DNA from: Paenibacillus silvestris
GTDB taxonomy: Bacteria; Bacillota; Bacilli; Paenibacillales; NBRC-103111
Assembly (NCBI RefSeq): GCF_009882985.1
Contig: NZ_WTUZ01000016.1
Location: forward strand, 22,455-86,454
Length of the DNA: 64,000 nt
Direction of reading: 5' to 3'
In this document: piece after piece, positions 63,542 through 64,000 of the stretch
Layout: every line of letters begins with the position of its first letter
Position numbering within the stretch: position 1 is the stretch's first letter
Notes under the pieces: generated by a model
Told to the model about the DNA's origin: nothing
The model's database searches: none
What the model saw: only the letters and a program-made list of their open reading frames with translations
Made by a program: the position numbers and the translations under genes

Positions 63542-64000
63542 TTGAAAGTTGTTATCGTAGATGATCATCCGTTGGTGCGTAGAGGATTGTCAGCTGTGCT
63601 AAAGCTTGAAGCAAACATCGAAATTTCTGGTGAATCGGAGACGGTGGAGCAAGCATTAGAGCTAATCAAGGAAACAAAACCGGATTTGGCTATTGTGGAT
63701 CTAAAGTTAGGGAATCGTTCTGGTCTTGAAGTGGTAGAGAATATTAAAGATACATCATGCCGCAGCATCATTTTGACGTCATCGACGTTGGAGCAAGATG
63801 TAAGAAAGGCAGAAGCTGTGGGTGCGGATGGTTATGTACTCAAAGAAGCGCTTCCAGAAGAGTTGCTTTTGGCTATCAAATTGATTTTCAAAGGGAAAAA
63901 GTATTTTGACCCAGGTCTCATGGAGATGTTGTTTAAGAAAGAGGAAGAGGACAGCTTCAGTAAGCTGACGCCGAAAGAGCGGGAAGTGTTAATTGGTCTA
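63542..64000 (+). CDS. NarL/LuxR-type response regulator (3' end outside window)
   Basis: 153 codons are visible. The receiver begins KVVIVDDHPLVRRGL with the acidic pair, the phospho-acceptor is Asp53 (AIVDLKLGNRSG), and the conserved Lys is in YVLKEALP. The LuxR helix-turn-helix starts at LTPKEREVL just before the window ends. The TTG start at 63542 follows AGGTGG. It pairs with the upstream NarL-type kinase; the DNA target is unknown. Confidence 0.92.
   Translation, partial: MKVVIVDDHPLVRRGLSAVLKLEANIEISGESETVEQALELIKETKPDLAIVDLKLGNRSGLEVVENIKDTSCRSIILTSSTLEQDVRKAEAVGADGYVLKEALPEELLLAIKLIFKGKKYFDPGLMEMLFKKEEEDSFSKLTPKEREVLIGL

Overview
The window looks like a chromosomal segment of a spore-forming Paenibacillaceae bacterium (Paenibacillus or a close relative). 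The evidence is indirect but consistent: strong GGAGG-type ribosome binding sites, frequent GTG/TTG starts, SLH-anchored subtilases, YesM/YesN two-component systems beside CUT1 sugar ABC genes, and a spore-appendage (Ena, DUF3992) plus collagen-like gene cluster. No rRNA, tRNA, CRISPR array or complete insertion sequence was found.

Layout. 1-2.5 kb: a cupin tail, an alpha/beta hydrolase, an FMN reductase with a near-consensus promoter, and a frameshifted GNAT remnant. 3.1-10.9 kb: a tandem pair of large secreted subtilases. The first has lost every catalytic residue (pseudoprotease); the second is intact and carries three SLH domains. 11-16 kb: LysR regulator, flavin monooxygenase, UDP-sugar pyrophosphorylase, AraC regulator. 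16-22.7 kb: MFS transporter, small housekeeping-type enzymes, and a putative MarR/MhqR-controlled FMN reductase-GAPDH pair. 22.8-26.4 kb: a GH19 chitinase and a beta-helix polysaccharide enzyme, both without signal peptides. 26.7-30.3 kb: two convergent secreted SH3-like proteins. 30.5-41.8 kb: mixed metabolic genes (GNATs, NIF3, GrpB, YdcF, an extra MraY, an M24 peptidase, a sugar-phosphate isomerase, an epimerase). 41.9-44.7 kb: a large protein with an N-terminal motif like that of injection-system cargo, then a dienelactone hydrolase. 45.2-50.1 kb: a TetR-controlled SDR-MFS-ALDH operon with four GGAA-N6-TTCC operators. 50.3-52.9 kb: the spore surface cluster. 53.5 kb: an endolysin-like hydrolase. 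54.6-61.4 kb: YesM/YesN plus a sugar ABC importer. 61.8 kb to the end: a NarL-type sensor kinase and its response regulator, cut by the window end.

The most unusual features are: (i) a structured repeat of about 220-300 bp present four times (near 28.0, 34.6, 44.9 and 54.2 kb), built from a terminator-like hairpin plus four regularly ordered GGARAAAYTCC-type units; (ii) one copy abutting a lactate/malate dehydrogenase gene cut after about 20 codons, which suggests that the element arrived by insertion or rearrangement; (iii) the pseudo-subtilase/subtilase pair; and (iv) an Ena pilus cluster next to a collagen-like protein. Functional statements come from motif recognition by eye. No database search was run.
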